This document shows positions 33,607 to 42,550 of a stretch of DNA of 64,000 nucleotides, in pieces. A model generated the notes under the pieces. It did not search any database. It saw only the letters and a program-made list of their open reading frames with translations, and had not been told where the DNA came from. Source of the DNA: an uncultured Gammaproteobacteria bacterium. Lineage in GTDB: Bacteria > Pseudomonadota > Gammaproteobacteria > HK1. Numbering within the stretch: position 1 is the first letter of the stretch; each line of letters starts with the position of its first letter. The position numbers and the translations under genes are program-made. Where the stretch lies: positions 4,641,001 through 4,705,000 of the forward strand of contig OY282353.1 of assembly GCA_958295465.1 (NCBI GenBank), read 5' to 3'.

Positions 33607-35696
33607 CGGTCGTGACCCGCCAGTGCGAGGGCAAGCGGCCATACTTCGCCGCTGCCCTTCGAGCGCAACAGCCACGCGGCGACCGTCAACGTCCAGCGCG
33701 AATCCACCATGTCGTCCACCAGCAGCACCGGTCCACCGGGCAGCGGCTCCAGGGAGACCGCGAGCGAGCCATCCACGTTGCGCGCCTGCTGGACGCTGTT
33801 CGCCATCGATTTCTGCTCCGCCCGATCCTCGACCTTAGAAAGCGATCGATGGAACGGCAGTCCCATCTCCGTCGCCAGGCGGTCGGCGAAGTCCGGGACG
33901 AGGTCCGGATGCCGTCGTGACGGGATGCAGGTCACCCACTCCGGCGCCGGCTGCGGGATCCATTGTGCCATCAGCGCAGCGCAGGCGCGGACGAGATCGT
34001 CCGCGAATCGGCCGTCCCGGTATCGGCCGTCCCGATACTTGCCGTGCCGAACCAGCCCACCCCAGCCGGCGTCGCCCCAGATGCAGAGCGCCTTTCCGGT
34101 CTCGGCCCGGTGCTCCGAGGGGATCGATCCGCGAACGTCGTATTGCGGCAGACCGCCCGCGGGCCATTGCTTGCGCGGTTCGATGGGCAGGCTGGTGCGG
34201 CGGAGGAACGTCACCGCCTCCTGCAAGAGCCCCGGCTCGACCTCCGTGGACAGCGGCGGCAGGTTCGGGGGTCGAGCGGTCTCCGGATCTCCGTCCAGCG
34301 CCCGGATGAGGAATTCCATATGCCCGGATTCGAGCCTTGCATACTCCTGCATCTGGCGCTGCTCTTCATGCCGCAGGGCGGTCAGGCGCTCCGCCCGCTC
34401 CCAGAACCCGCCGCTCAGGTCTGCGGCGATCAACTGCCACTTGGTCCCCCGTTTTGCGATGGGGGCCGGTGATTCGAGCGAGAGCAGCGCCATCGTCTTC
34501 TTGATGCGTCCAGAGCTGAGATTGACCCTTCCGAGCAGGTCCGGGATGGAGAGGCCGACGTCCGGCGCCGCTTCGAGCGCTTCGATCACCTGCCGGACTT
34601 CGTCACGGGTCGGGAACGCACTGGCGATGAAGTAGTCCGTGATGTCGGTCTCTTCCTCGCCGCTCAGCAGCACGCCATAGGCCCTGTCGAGCGCACGGCC
34701 GGCACGGCCGACCTGCTGGTAGTACGCCACGACCGAGCCCGGTGTCTGGTAGTGGATCACGAAGCCGAGATCGGGCTTGTCGAAGCCCATCCCGAGCGCG
34801 GTCGTCGCCACCAGAGCCTTCACACGGTTGTCGAGCAGCAACTGTTCAAGAGCCTCGCGCCCATCTCCGGTTTGTCCCGTATAGGATTCCACCGGCAGTC
34901 CTCGCGACTGGAGCCATTCCGCCACCTGGACGGCATCCCGGACGGTGAGCGTGTAGATGATCCCGTGGCCGGACAATGCGGGAAGCTGCTCCGCAAGCCA
35001 TGCCAGCCGTTGCGACTGCCGGGGTAGCCGTATCGTCTGGAGCATGAGCGACGGCCGGTCGAGGCCGCCGCGCAGCACCTCCAGGTTCGGGCCGAGCACC
35101 GCGGCGAGATCGTCCATCACTCGATCGTTTGCGGTCGCAGTGGTTGCGAGCAGTCTGAGGTTCGCCGGAAGGGTGCGGGCGATCCGCTCGATCAGCCGGT
35201 AGTGGGGTCTGAAATCATGCCCCCAATCCGAGATGCAATGAGCTTCGTCGATGACCAGCAGGCTGATGCGTTCGGCAATCTCCGCCAGTACCTCGGTGCG
35301 GAAGTATTCGTTGCCCAGCCGCTCGGGAGAAATGAGCAGGATGTCCGCCTCGTCGCGCCGCAGGCGTTCTTCCTCATCCTGCCAGTGTTCGCGGTTGTCG
35401 GAAGTGATCCTGATCGCACGAACCCCCATCCGCTCGGCGGCGGCGATCTGGTTCCGCATCAGGGAGAGCAGCGGGGAGATGAGAAGCGCGGGTCCTGCCC
35501 CGGCTTCGCGCAGCAGCCTGGTCGCGATGAAGTAGACGAAGCTCTTGCCCCATCCGGTCTTCTGCACGACGAGGAGCCGGCCACGAGCTTCCACGACGTG
35601 CCGAATCGCCTCCTCCTGCCCCTCCCGGAATCCGGTGTCGCGTTGCCTCGTGCCCGCCCTCAGTAGTGCCAGAGCGCGCCGGGTGTCGTACCTCAA
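33603..35696 (-). CDS. psyrT: PsyrT-like toxin: RecQ helicase fused to phosphoribosyltransferase
   Basis: Protein of 697 residues. N-terminal RecQ-type superfamily 2 helicase: Q-motif region FREGQEEAI, Walker [16 protein letters not shown] box [14 protein letters not shown], motif III TTATAN, and motifs [22 protein letters not shown] and QQVGRAGR. No RQC zinc or HRDC domain is evident. The C-terminal ~130 residues carry a phosphoribosyltransferase PRPP motif [17 protein letters not shown]. In PsyrTA this is the toxic partner. It starts at TTG after a good GGAGGAAAG site, which may limit expression of a toxic product. Confidence 0.87.
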   Translation of the reverse strand: MRYDTRRALALLRAGTRQRDTGFREGQEEAIRHVVEARGRLLVVQKTGWGKSFVYFIATRLLREAGAGPALLISPLLSLMRNQIAAAERMGVRAIRITSDNREHWQDEEERLRRDEADILLISPERLGNEYFRTEVLAEIAERISLLVIDEAHCISDWGHDFRPHYRLIERIARTLPANLRLLATTATANDRVMDDLAAVLGPNLEVLRGGLDRPSLMLQTIRLPRQSQRLAWLAEQLPALSGHGIIYTLTVRDAVQVAEWLQSRGLPVESYTGQTGDGREALEQLLLDNRVKALVATTALGMGFDKPDLGFVIHYQTPGSVVAYYQQVGRAGRALDRAYGVLLSGEEETDITDYFIASAFPTRDEVRQVIEALEAAPDVGLSIPDLLGRVNLSSGRIKKTMALLSLESPAPIAKRGTKWQLIAADLSGGFWERAERLTALRHEEQRQMQEYARLESGHMEFLIRALDGDPETARPPNLPPLSTEVEPGLLQEAVTFLRRTSLPIEPRKQWPAGGLPQYDVRGSIPSEHRAETGKALCIWGDAGWGGLVRHGKYRDGRYRDGRFADDLVRACAALMAQWIPQPAPEWVTCIPSRRHPDLVPDFADRLATEMGLPFHRSLSKVEDRAEQKSMANSVQQARNVDGSLAVSLEPLPGGPVLLVDDMVDSRWTLTVAAWLLRSKGSGEVWPLALALAGHDR

Positions 35697-35846
35697 GGAT
35701 TCTTTCCTCCGTGGACTCCTGATGAGCGAAGGATCGCAGAGTGTGCGGTCATACGGTTCGGGGCAACCAACTCCACCACCAACCCGGCTCCCCTCACCAC
35801 AGCCGTCTTGCGCTGCGGACCGGAACCAGGCAAGGGCGGGTCTGCA

Positions 35847-35985
35847 TGGTCGCGAGCAGGCGGGGGGCGTGTCGTCGGATGACGTAGCTGCAAATATCCG
35901 TATCGAACATGTACCGCATCAGAAGAGGATCCGGCCCTCGCCCATCCAATCGGGCCGCTCGGCGCGACGAACCGACTGGAAAGCT
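35847..35985 (-). pseudogene. Remnant of a VapBC pair: VapC start and antitoxin tail
   Basis: ATG 35919 begins MRYMFDTDICSYVIRRHAP, the N-terminus of a VapC/PIN toxin with its first catalytic aspartate (FDTDICSY). Homology ends after about 24 codons (LLATMQT). Just upstream, in an overlapping frame, RPDWMGEGRILF and a stop at the VapC ATG look like the end of a VapB antitoxin. Both genes are otherwise gone. HicAB starts 50 bp away on the opposite strand. Confidence 0.65.
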
Positions 35986-35997
35986 TGAGCGGTGCGG

Positions 35998-36027
35998 TTG
36001 ACAATCGAGCATAAATGCTCGACTTTT
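35998..36027 (+). promoter_or_regulatory. hicAB promoter with palindromic operator
   Basis: A consensus -35 TTGACA (35998-36003) precedes a perfect palindrome TCGAGCAT-AA-ATGCTCGA (36005-36022). A weak -10 (ACTTTT or GACTTT) lies at 36021-36027. The palindrome is the likely HicB operator. Transcription would begin near 36033, at the GTG proposed as the hicA start, so the transcript may be leaderless. Confidence 0.5.
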
Positions 36028-36032
36028 CGTCC

Positions 36033-36239
36033 GTGAACGGGTCTGAATTCATCAAGCGCACCAAACGCTTTGCCAGGAAGTCCGGTCGGTCCTGGCGTTT
36101 CGATCCGAGCGTCGGCAAGGGAAGCCACGGCCGCCTCCACGTTGGGGGCCGCTTCACCACCGTTCCGCGCAAGGAGATCGGCAAGGGCCTGCTGGCCGCC
36201 ATGTTGAAAGACCTCGACATCGACAAGGAGGCGCTCTGA
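36033..36239 (+). CDS. hicA: HicA-type mRNA-interferase toxin
   Basis: Toxin of 68 residues with a double-stranded RNA-binding-like fold. It has KGSHGRLHVGGRFTTVP with the catalytic histidine, and KEIGKGLLAAMLKDLDI. GTG 36033 gives the usual HicA N-terminus (NGSEFIKRTKRFAR). An in-frame ATG at 36015 adds six residues but lies inside the operator palindrome and has no ribosome binding site. It overlaps hicB by 1 nt (TGATG). Confidence 0.9.
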   Translation: MNGSEFIKRTKRFARKSGRSWRFDPSVGKGSHGRLHVGGRFTTVPRKEIGKGLLAAMLKDLDIDKEAL

Positions 36240-36667
36240 TGCGCTACGTATACCCCTGCGTTCTCACGCCGGAGGAAGGCGGCGGCTTCTTCGTGTCCTT
36301 CCCGGACGTTCCGGGCGCCAACACCTGCGGAGACGATCGAGCCGAGGCGCTGGAGATGGCCGAGGATGCCCTGGCGGTCGCACTGGCCGGCCACGTGCAC
36401 GAACGGTGGGAGATCCCCGCTCCGAGTCCGGCCGCGTCCGGCCAGGTCCTGGTTGCCGTGCCGCCGCTGGTCGCGGCGAAGCTCGCCCTCTATTCCGCGA
36501 TGCGTGAACAGGGGATGAGCAAGACCGCCCTGGCCCGGCGACTGGGGCTCAGCGAATCCGTCGTTCGCCGGCTCCTCAATCCCGACCACCGTTCCCACAT
36601 CAGTCGGATCGAGAAGGCGCTTCGGGCTGTCGGCCGCCGGCTGGCTGTCGAAGACCGGGCGGCGTAG
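36239..36667 (+). CDS. hicB: HicB-type antitoxin with C-terminal helix-turn-helix
   Basis: Antitoxin of 142 residues. N-terminal partial RNase H-like HicB domain: YPCVLTPEEGGGFFVSFPDVPG, GDDRAEALEMAEDAL. C-terminal helix-turn-helix: YSAMREQGMSKTALARRLGLSESVVRRLLNP, in parts. It sequesters HicA and should bind the palindrome upstream of the operon. Translationally coupled to hicA. Confidence 0.93.
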   Translation: MRYVYPCVLTPEEGGGFFVSFPDVPGANTCGDDRAEALEMAEDALAVALAGHVHERWEIPAPSPAASGQVLVAVPPLVAAKLALYSAMREQGMSKTALARRLGLSESVVRRLLNPDHRSHISRIEKALRAVGRRLAVEDRAA

Positions 36668-36922
36668 TGGCGACAGATGGACCCGGACAGCATTCCCGAG
36701 GCAGCCGGGCACAAGCCTCTTTGTGCCGCCGGCCGTTGACAGTATCCTTTCACCGCCGCCGGCTGCTTGCCGGCACGAATCAGCCATGCCGTGATTTCCG
36801 GCCGATCGATCGCGGGAGCCGCCGGTGCGCGGCGTCACCGTATGCCTCGGAGCCGTGCATGGGTCGGGATGGGACCGGACCGCATATGAGCACTGGAACG
36901 GACGTGCACTCTGGAGACAGAC

Positions 36923-38362
36923 ATGAACAAAAGTGGATATGAACCGGCGCAGCGCAACGGCCGCGGATTCACCCGCCGCATCGTCGTGACGGCCGGGAAG
37001 GCGCTGGCGGGCGCCGGCCTCCTGCTCGCGGCGGGGAGCGCCGCGGCCGCGGTTCCGGACGAGTCGCAGTTCGTGCTCAACACCTTCTCGTTCCTCATCT
37101 GGGGGGCGCTGGTGATGTGGATGTGCGCGGGCTTCACCATGCTCGAATCCGGGTCGGTGCGCACCAAGAACGCCTCCGTGATCTGCCTCAAGAACATCGG
37201 GCTCTACTCGATCGCGGGTCTGGCCTACTACCTGCTCGGCTACAACCTGATGTACGTCGACGTTACGGGCTGGATCGGCTCCGTCGAGCTGCTCTACGGT
37301 CCGTCGGCGGACGAGCTTGCCCTGTTGTCCCTCGGCGACGATGCGACGGCAGAGGCGCAGGCGGCGGCGACGGCGGCCGTCGTCGAGAGCGGCTACTCCA
37401 CGATGTCGGACTGGTTCTTCCAGATGGTGTTCGTGGCGACCACCGCCTCCATCGTCTCCGGCACACTGGCCGAAAGGGTGAAGCTGTGGTCCTTCTTCGC
37501 CTTCATCGCGGTGCTGACCGCCGTCATCTACCCTGTCGTCGGCGCCTGGACGTGGGGCGAGGGATGGCTCTACAAGATGGGCTTCCAGGACTTCGCCGGC
37601 TCCACCATCGTGCATTCGACCGGCGGCTGGGCCGCGCTCGCCGGGGCCATCGTGGTGGGGGCGAGGCGGGGGAAGTTCCGGCCCGACGGCAGCGTCAAGT
37701 CCACCCCTCCCTCGAACGTCCCGGTCGTGACCCTGGGCGTGTTCATCCTGTGGCTCGGATGGTTCGGCTTCAACGGCGGGTCGGTGCTCGCCCTCGGCGA
37801 CGCGGCCAGCGCGGTGGCCATGAGCAACGTGCTCGCCAACACCAACCTCGCGGCGGCGGCGGGGGTCATGGCCGCCATCAGCACCGCGAGGCCGTTGCTC
37901 GGACGGGTCGATCTGCTCGCGGGACTGAACGGCGCAATCGCGGGCCTCGTCGCGATCACGGCGGGACCCGACATCGTCGACCACTACTGGGCGATCGTCA
38001 TCGGCGCGATCGGCGGTGTCATCTGTACCGCGGGAATCAAGCTGATGGAGACGATGAAGCTGGACGACGTGGTCGGCGCGGTCCCCGCCCACCTCTTCGC
38101 CGGGGTCTGGGGCACGCTGGCGGTCTGCATCGCGGCCGGCGGCAGCTTCGTCACCCAGCTCGTCGGGGTGCTCGCGGTGGGCGTGTTCGTGTTCGCGGCC
38201 TCGTGGATTCTGTGGCTCGTGCTCGAGAAGACGGTGGGGGTCCGGGTATCGGAGACGGTCGAAGAGCTGGGCCAGGATACGGCGGAGCTGGGGATCGAAG
38301 CCTATCCCGAGTTCATGCTCATGCCGGACCAGGACGACATCGAAGCGTTGCGGCGCGACTGA
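36923..38362 (+). CDS. amt: Ammonium transporter Amt
   Basis: Inner-membrane ammonium channel of 479 residues with an N-terminal signal-like segment ending GSAAAAVPDE and eleven predicted helices. Both pore histidines are visible, in DFAGSTIVHSTGGWAAL and VGAVPAHLFAGVWGT, as is the MLESGSVRTKNASVICLKN segment. It is longer than E. coli AmtB because of an Ala-rich insert (about residues 145-165). No glnK is adjacent, although PII control is usual. GGAG lies 6 nt before the ATG. The upstream 255 bp contain TTGACA at 36736 but no convincing -10 or sigma-54 site. Confidence 0.95.
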   Translation: MNKSGYEPAQRNGRGFTRRIVVTAGKALAGAGLLLAAGSAAAAVPDESQFVLNTFSFLIWGALVMWMCAGFTMLESGSVRTKNASVICLKNIGLYSIAGLAYYLLGYNLMYVDVTGWIGSVELLYGPSADELALLSLGDDATAEAQAAATAAVVESGYSTMSDWFFQMVFVATTASIVSGTLAERVKLWSFFAFIAVLTAVIYPVVGAWTWGEGWLYKMGFQDFAGSTIVHSTGGWAALAGAIVVGARRGKFRPDGSVKSTPPSNVPVVTLGVFILWLGWFGFNGGSVLALGDAASAVAMSNVLANTNLAAAAGVMAAISTARPLLGRVDLLAGLNGAIAGLVAITAGPDIVDHYWAIVIGAIGGVICTAGIKLMETMKLDDVVGAVPAHLFAGVWGTLAVCIAAGGSFVTQLVGVLAVGVFVFAASWILWLVLEKTVGVRVSETVEELGQDTAELGIEAYPEFMLMPDQDDIEALRRD

Positions 38363-38669
38363 TCGACCCGCCCGCCCGGCAGGGAGCGTCCCGGCGTGCC
38401 TCGGCCCGATCCGGGATGCTCCCCGCTTATTTCAACAGCAATGACCGCCAACGCCCCGGACCCGGACTGCATGACCGGGAACCCCCGGCCTCCCCTGCCA
38501 CCCGGGCATCCGATCCCGGCGATTCAAGGGACGTCTCCGGACTCGGTGGGAATTGCCGATGCTTCGACAAGGGGCCGCGGCCCGGGAGCCGGACAGGCAC
38601 GCTCCCGCCACCCGTGCACCGGAGCGTCCGGCTCTCCGGCGCTCGTGACCGGCAGGAGTGACACCGCCG

Positions 38670-39422
38670 ATGATTCACCGCGAAGACCGTGACGGCATCG
38701 CCGTGCTGCGCATCGAGCACGGCAAGGCGAACACCCTCGACATGGAGTTGTGCAACGCGGTCGTGGAAGCGTTCGAACACGCGGGCGACGCCCGAGCCGT
38801 CGTTCTCACCGGCGCCGGCAGGATCTTCTCCGCCGGCGTCGACCTGTTCCGGGTGCTGGAGGGAGGCAGGCGCTACATCGAAGCTTTCGTGCCCGCGATG
38901 TGCCGTGCGTTCGAACGCGTATTCGTCCACCCCGCCCCGGTGGTGGCCGCCGCCAACGGACACGCGATCGCCGGCGGCTGCCTGCTCGTCGCGGCGGCGG
39001 ACCAGCGACTGATGGCGGCAGGCGCCGCGAGGATCGGGCTCCCCGAGCTCCAGGTCGGCGTGCCGTTCCCGCCCCTCGCGCTCGAGATCATGCGGTTCGC
39101 AACCCCGCCGCAGCACTTTCAGACCATCGTCTACCGCGCCGGCACCCACGAGCCGGAGGCCGCGCTCGCACTCGGACTGCTCGACGAGGTCGTGGAGCCC
39201 GACGCCCTGCTCGACCGTGCCCTCGCCAGGGCCGAGCGTCTTGCCTCGGTGCCCGCGGACACCTTCGCGATCACGAAGCGCGAGATCCGGCGTCCCGCCA
39301 TGGTCAGGGTCCGATCGCTGGCGCAGACCGCCGCACGGGAGGTGCAGGCGCAATGGCTGGAGCCACGGACTCTGGACGGCATCCGCGCCTATCTCGACCG
39401 GACGATCCCGAAAGGCCGCTGA
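38670..39422 (+). CDS. Enoyl-CoA hydratase/isomerase family protein
   Basis: Crotonase-fold protein of 250 residues. The oxyanion-hole segments are VLTGAGRIFSAGVDLFRV and NGHAIAGGCLLVAAAD, with the active-site acidic position in GLPELQVGVPF. Fatty-acid or aromatic-acid beta-oxidation is a natural role; the precise substrate is unknown. AGGAG precedes ATG 38670; the GTG at 38658 overlaps that site and is unlikely. It stands alone, followed by remnants of a transporter operon. Confidence 0.88.
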   Translation: MIHREDRDGIAVLRIEHGKANTLDMELCNAVVEAFEHAGDARAVVLTGAGRIFSAGVDLFRVLEGGRRYIEAFVPAMCRAFERVFVHPAPVVAAANGHAIAGGCLLVAAADQRLMAAGAARIGLPELQVGVPFPPLALEIMRFATPPQHFQTIVYRAGTHEPEAALALGLLDEVVEPDALLDRALARAERLASVPADTFAITKREIRRPAMVRVRSLAQTAAREVQAQWLEPRTLDGIRAYLDRTIPKGR

Positions 39423-39568
39423 TCCGGCGCGGCGCCCGACCGGATCCTCGCCGATGACCCGGTACGGCGCACGTCTTGCGTAAACGTCGGCCGGCGCGAG
39501 CCGCACGTGTTACCGGGAGCGGGCCGGTTGCCGTATGATGACCGTCTCCCCCGAGCCCATCCGCATAC

Positions 39569-39704
39569 ATGACCCAACCCCGCGAGGCTCTGGTCGTCGA
39601 GGACCTCCACAAGAGCTTCGGCGAGCTCGAAGTGCTCAAGGGCATCTCGATGACCGCCAACGAGCACGACGTGGTCTCGATTCTCGGCAGCAGCGGCTCG
39701 GGCA
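39569..39704 (+). pseudogene. 5' fragment of an amino-acid ABC transporter ATPase (HisP/GlnQ type)
   Basis: Begins MTQPREALVVEDLHKSFGEL and runs through EVLKGISM to VSILGSSGSG, the first part of Walker A in polar-amino-acid ABC ATPases. The expected K-S-T is missing: the frame changes after GSSGSG and meets the tail of a permease gene. About 45 of some 250 codons remain. Confidence 0.82.
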
Positions 39705-39851
39705 ATCGCGGCCGGCGCGTTCTACCTGGGTCTGACCTTCCTCATCGCGTGGCTGTTCAAGCTGTGGGAGCGGCGCTGGCACGCTCATCTGCGCGCCCGC
39801 GACGGCGCCGGTGCTTCCTCCGATCCGCAAGCCACGTTCCCAGCCCGATGA
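39705..39851 (+). pseudogene. 3' fragment of an amino-acid ABC transporter permease (HisQ/HisM type)
   Basis: Reads IAAGAFYLGLTFLIAWLFKL, then WERRWHAHLRARDG and a tail to the TGA at 39849-39851. This is the last helix and C-terminus of a His/Glu/Gln-type permease. It is joined directly to the ATPase 5' fragment, so everything between the two ends of an ABC operon has been deleted. Confidence 0.75.
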
Positions 39852-40057
39852 CACCGCGGATGTGCGCTTCGGACGTTGGAAATGCGCGGACCGCCGGGAT
39901 GATCCGACCGCGATCACGGTGGCGCGGCGGCACCGCAATCCCGGGCACGACGCCAACCGGCCGCGTACGAAGGGCGTTCGGATCGTCCCGGCCGCTGCCG
40001 GTCGCCGGGCGATCCGCGGCAAACCGCCGGCAGGCAGGGAGGTCACGGTGGGAAGCG

Positions 40058-40924
40058 GTGCCGGCTCTGGTGCTGTCGGTTCTCCTGGCATGTTCATGGG
40101 CAGCGGTTCGTGCGGCGCCCGACCCGCCGCTCCCCGATCCGTTGGTCGAGGCGGTCCAGCGAGCGCTCACCGAAAGAGGATACGATCTGGGTTCGGTCGA
40201 CGGCTTCATGGGGTGGCGCACCCGAGGTGCGATCAGAAAATTCCAGCGTTCGGTCGAATTGTTCGACACCGGGCAAATCGACGATGCGACACTGGCAGCC
40301 CTCGGACTGGGACCCCTCGCCGGGACGAAACCGACGGCCGGCTCGGATACGGCCGATACGCCCCGGGCCGAACCGGCGCCCGCACCGGAGACGCCGGAGA
40401 TGCCGGAGACGCCGGAGACGCCGGAGGCCCGGGCGCCGTCCGCCACGCTCGCGACGACGCCGGGCGCGGACACATCCGGAGCCGAGGCTCCCCGAGGCGA
40501 ACCGGCCCCGGACAGCGCCGGTCGGAGGCTGAGCTTCGCGACACTCGGTTGGCCTCCCCCCCAGACCGGCGTCCAGGCGCTGGCTCGCTTCAATGCAATC
40601 GGGGCGCCTCCGGGATTCAAGCGCGGAACGGAGACACTCGTCGTGCCGAAAGGCGAGCTGATCTTCGTGCTGAAGGCAGGGGAACGGATCCCGGGCCTCG
40701 ACTGCGATCCGGGTTCGGGAGGGCTTTCCATCGAATTCATCTTCGGGCCGGGCGGCCCGGTCATGTTCACCCCGTCCTCGGACGGCGAATACTGTCAGAC
40801 GGGGATCGGCATCGCGCTCGAAGTCGGACGAACGTTGGAGATGGGGCAAGTCGAATGGGGAGACACCCGGTACCCGCGGGGAACGGTGCGGATCACGAAC
40901 CAGGGGCTCGAATACGTCAGGTAG
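40058..40924 (+). CDS. Exported protein with peptidoglycan-binding domain
   Basis: About 288 residues. A hydrophobic leader (VPALVLSVLLACSWAAVRA) suggests export; LLAC could also serve as a lipobox. Residues ~28-80 form a PG_binding_1 domain (LVEAVQRALTERGYDLGSVDG, then RGAIRKFQ and DDATLAALGL). A Pro-Glu-Thr linker follows, with 9-bp repeats at about 40384-40430, then a C-terminal domain with two Cys (LDCDPGSGG, GEYCQTG) that I do not recognise. The GTG start at 40058 is a choice; the frame is open further upstream. Confidence 0.72.
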   Translation: MPALVLSVLLACSWAAVRAAPDPPLPDPLVEAVQRALTERGYDLGSVDGFMGWRTRGAIRKFQRSVELFDTGQIDDATLAALGLGPLAGTKPTAGSDTADTPRAEPAPAPETPEMPETPETPEARAPSATLATTPGADTSGAEAPRGEPAPDSAGRRLSFATLGWPPPQTGVQALARFNAIGAPPGFKRGTETLVVPKGELIFVLKAGERIPGLDCDPGSGGLSIEFIFGPGGPVMFTPSSDGEYCQTGIGIALEVGRTLEMGQVEWGDTRYPRGTVRITNQGLEYVR

Positions 40925-40956
40925 CCGGGCGATCGATACGGTGCCCGAGCGACGGC

Positions 40957-41095
40957 GCGGCGTTCGAGACGGTCGAGATCACGCGCCCCACCTTCCACAA
41001 GACAGATGCCGCCATCTGCGGGCATGTGTCCTGTTCGTTTCTGGCGCTGGTGCTGCGCGACGAACTCTTTCGTCGCATGGACAACGCCGGCCCGA
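40957..41095 (+). pseudogene. C-terminal remnant of a DDE transposase (IS1634/IS4-like)
   Basis: A frame with no start reads FETVEITRPTFHKTDAAICG, then HVSCSFLALVLRDELFRRM. This closely follows the C-terminal motif of IS1634-type transposases (R-P-I-F-H-...-I-R-G-H-V-F-C-S-F-L-A-L-V-L). About 45 codons survive, between the peptidoglycan-binding gene and the cystathionine synthase/lyase gene. Confidence 0.65.
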
Positions 41096-41112
41096 GAGCC
41101 GAGTGCCCGGAA

Positions 41113-42255
41113 TCACGCCTTCGCCAGCGCCTGCTCCAGATCCGCGATGATGTCGTCGACGTCTTCGATTCCGACCGACAGCCGGACCAGGCCGTCGGTG
41201 AGGCCGCGTGCGCGGCGCTCTTCGATCGGAACGTCGACGTGGGTCATCGTCGCCGGATGCGTGATCATCGTCTCCACCGCCCCGAGGCTCTCGGCGAGGC
41301 CGGCGAGCTCCACCGCGTTCATCACCGCGCGGCCAGCCTCGACGCCGCCCTTGAGCTCGAACGTCATCATCCCGCTGAAGCCCGACATCTGCGCGCTCGC
41401 GAGGGCGTGCCGGGGATGGGAGGCGAGGCCCGGATACGTGACACGCTCGACCTTGTCGTGTCCTTCCAGAAATTCCGCCACCGCCTGGGCGTTCTCGGAG
41501 TGGCGCGGCATGCGCAGGTGCAGGGTCTTCACCCCGAGCAGGGTGAGCCAGCAGTCGAAGGGGCCCGGCACCGCGCCGATGGTCTTCTGGATGAACTTGA
41601 AGCGATCGAACAGGTCCTCCCGGTCGGTGACCAACACCCCCCCGATGATCTGGTTGTGTCCGCTCAGGTACTTCGTGGTGCTGTGCATGACGATGTCCGC
41701 GCCCAGCTCCAGCGGGCGCAGGTAGACGGGGGTCGCGAACGTCGAATCGACGGCAAGGTAGATTCCCGCCTCCTTCGCGATCACCGACATCGCCTCGACG
41801 TCGGTGATCTTCAGCAGCGGGTTGGACGGGGTTTCCACCCAGAGCATCTTCGTCTCCGGGCGGATCGCCTGGCGCACCGTCTCCGGCCGCGCGCTGTCGA
41901 CGTAGGTGAACGCGAGGCCGTGGTTCGCGAGTACGTTGTTGAAGTGGCGCGACACCCCACCGTAGACGTCGTCGGAGCACACCACGTGATCTCCGGCTCC
42001 GAGCAGCTTGAGCGCGGCGTCCACCGCGGCCATGCCGCTCCCGAACATCACCCCGTAGCGGCCGCTGTCGAGCGCGGCGAGGTTCTCTTCGAGCACTTGG
42101 CGGGTGGGATTCGAGGATCGCGTATAGTCGAAGCCCCTGTCGCGCCCGACCTCGTCGAGCACGTAGGTCGCAGTCTGGTAGATCGGGGGGACGATCGAGC
42201 CGGTGGTCGGATCCGGGCGGATGCCGGCGTGCACTACTTTGGTGTCGAATTTCAT
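41113..42255 (-). CDS. Cystathionine gamma-synthase / beta-lyase family PLP enzyme
   Basis: Cytosolic enzyme of 380 residues in the Cys/Met metabolism PLP family. Landmarks: YTRSSNPTRQVLEENLAALD, GSGMAAVDAAL, SDDVYGGVSRHFNNVLA, ETPSNPLL, AVDSTFATP, the PLP lysine in MHSTTKYLSGHNQIIGG and the C-terminal VRLSVGIED. Cystathionine gamma-synthase, gamma-lyase and O-acetylhomoserine-dependent relatives cannot be separated from sequence alone. The gene is single, not in an operon. Confidence 0.9.
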   Translation of the reverse strand: MKFDTKVVHAGIRPDPTTGSIVPPIYQTATYVLDEVGRDRGFDYTRSSNPTRQVLEENLAALDSGRYGVMFGSGMAAVDAALKLLGAGDHVVCSDDVYGGVSRHFNNVLANHGLAFTYVDSARPETVRQAIRPETKMLWVETPSNPLLKITDVEAMSVIAKEAGIYLAVDSTFATPVYLRPLELGADIVMHSTTKYLSGHNQIIGGVLVTDREDLFDRFKFIQKTIGAVPGPFDCWLTLLGVKTLHLRMPRHSENAQAVAEFLEGHDKVERVTYPGLASHPRHALASAQMSGFSGMMTFELKGGVEAGRAVMNAVELAGLAESLGAVETMITHPATMTHVDVPIEERRARGLTDGLVRLSVGIEDVDDIIADLEQALAKA

Positions 42256-42550
42256 CGGATTCCTCCGCCGGTCACCTCGTCGATCGCGGCTTGGTGAAGA
42301 GTCGTATCCGTTCGGAAGCTTGTTGGCGCCTGGTTCGACGCTCCGTCCGACACACGGTTGGACGTATGGATCCGGCGTCCGGGGAAGCACTCGTCGATCA
42401 CGGCCCGACGATGAGTCGCGTCCGCTCGCAAATGCACCGGCGCCCGGTTGGGCGCTCGGAGAGCCATACGGTCCGGCGCGCGGTTCCAGCGCTCGAACCG
42501 ACGCCTGGAGTGGCGCTCAGGCCGGACGCGCCCGGAAGAACGCCCGCCGG
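42256..42550. repeat. Degenerate direct repeats after the dehydrogenase gene
   Basis: 295 bp without a gene. Two related units of roughly 114 bp begin near 42271 (TCGTCGATCGCGGC) and 42386 (TCGTCGATCACGGC). A shorter related stretch coincides with the 3' end of the dehydrogenase gene at 42551 (TCACGGCGTGGTGAGCAGTCG). The similarity is imperfect but periodic, suggesting decayed tandem copies of the gene's end. Confidence 0.55.

Noticed and set aside
36723-36922. Sigma-54 or sigma-70 promoter of amt
   Set aside because: A TTGACA is present, but no -10 at proper distance; GGCAC-like sequence lacks the matching GC at the -12 spacing.
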